Of a stretch of 6,490 nucleotides of DNA, positions 6,419 to 6,490 are shown piece after piece. Origin of the DNA: Cyanobacteriota bacterium. Lineage in GTDB: Bacteria; Cyanobacteriota; Cyanobacteriia; PCC-6307; Cyanobiaceae. Below the pieces are notes generated by a model. The model was not told the origin of the DNA. It made no database searches and worked only from the letters and a program-made list of their open reading frames with translations. Location: the NCBI GenBank assembly GCA_947463165.1, contig CANHSW010000125.1:1-6490 (forward strand), given 5' to 3'. A program made the position numbers and the translations under genes. The stretch's first letter is position 1; each line of letters begins with the position of its first letter.

Positions 6419-6442
6419 CTCCGAGGTAACTCGGGGTTTTTT
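6419..6442 (+). terminator. Intrinsic (rho-independent) terminator
   Basis: CTCCGAG (6419-6425) pairs with CTCGGGG (6430-6436), a 7-bp stem including one G-U pair, closed by a GTAA tetraloop of the stable GNRA type. Six T residues (6437-6442) follow immediately. It is the only fully standard terminator in the window. It should end transcription of the phosphatase gene, and of any longer transcript that includes the GDPD gene. Confidence 0.85.
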
Positions 6443-6490
6443 ATTGTGTAAAATTCTGGCGGCACTATGACTCGGATTGGGCTGCAATAG

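Noticed and set aside
6467..6490. ATG followed by seven codons and TAG at the right edge
   Set aside because: Far too short and without a ribosome site or other support; treated as non-coding.

Overview
This window holds two large plus-strand genes, a short intergenic region with two perfect inverted repeats, and a terminator zone at the right edge. The organism is most likely a cyanobacterium, probably a Synechococcus/Cyanobium-type picocyanobacterium. That is inference. It rests on the cyanobacterial style of the alkaline phosphatase (long insert before the nucleophile serine), the GDPD plus phytase-like fusion, and the calcium-repeat tail without an N-terminal signal peptide. No taxonomic marker gene is present.

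Layout: (1) Positions 1-3605 are the 3' part (1200 codons visible) of a giant multidomain protein: two tandem GlpQ-like glycerophosphodiester phosphodiesterase domains, a phytase-like esterase domain, and a C-terminal RTX-like calcium-binding/secretion tail. The reading frame is open through the left edge, so the true start lies outside the window. (2) Positions 3606-3770 are intergenic, with a 10-bp-arm hairpin followed by a 12-bp-arm palindrome. (3) Positions 3771-6314 encode a complete 847-residue PhoA-superfamily alkaline phosphatase with an RTX-like tail very similar to that of gene 1. (4) Positions 6315-6490 hold imperfect hairpins and a convincing intrinsic terminator at 6419-6442. No further gene is seen.

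Functional reading: the GDPD domains would release glycerol-3-phosphate from glycerophosphodiesters, and the alkaline phosphatase would release inorganic phosphate from such monoesters. The matching C-termini suggest that one type I secretion system exports both. The pair therefore looks like an extracellular organic-phosphorus scavenging locus. The transporter and any Pho regulator are not in the window.

The points most worth a second look are the near-identical gap-free tails (537 bp each), the sharp rise in GC within the first gene, the calcium-loop insertions at the same place in both GDPD domains, a 16-bp in-frame direct repeat in the second GDPD domain, and the perfect palindrome before the phosphatase gene. 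The enzyme families are known. I did not find evidence of an entirely new system.
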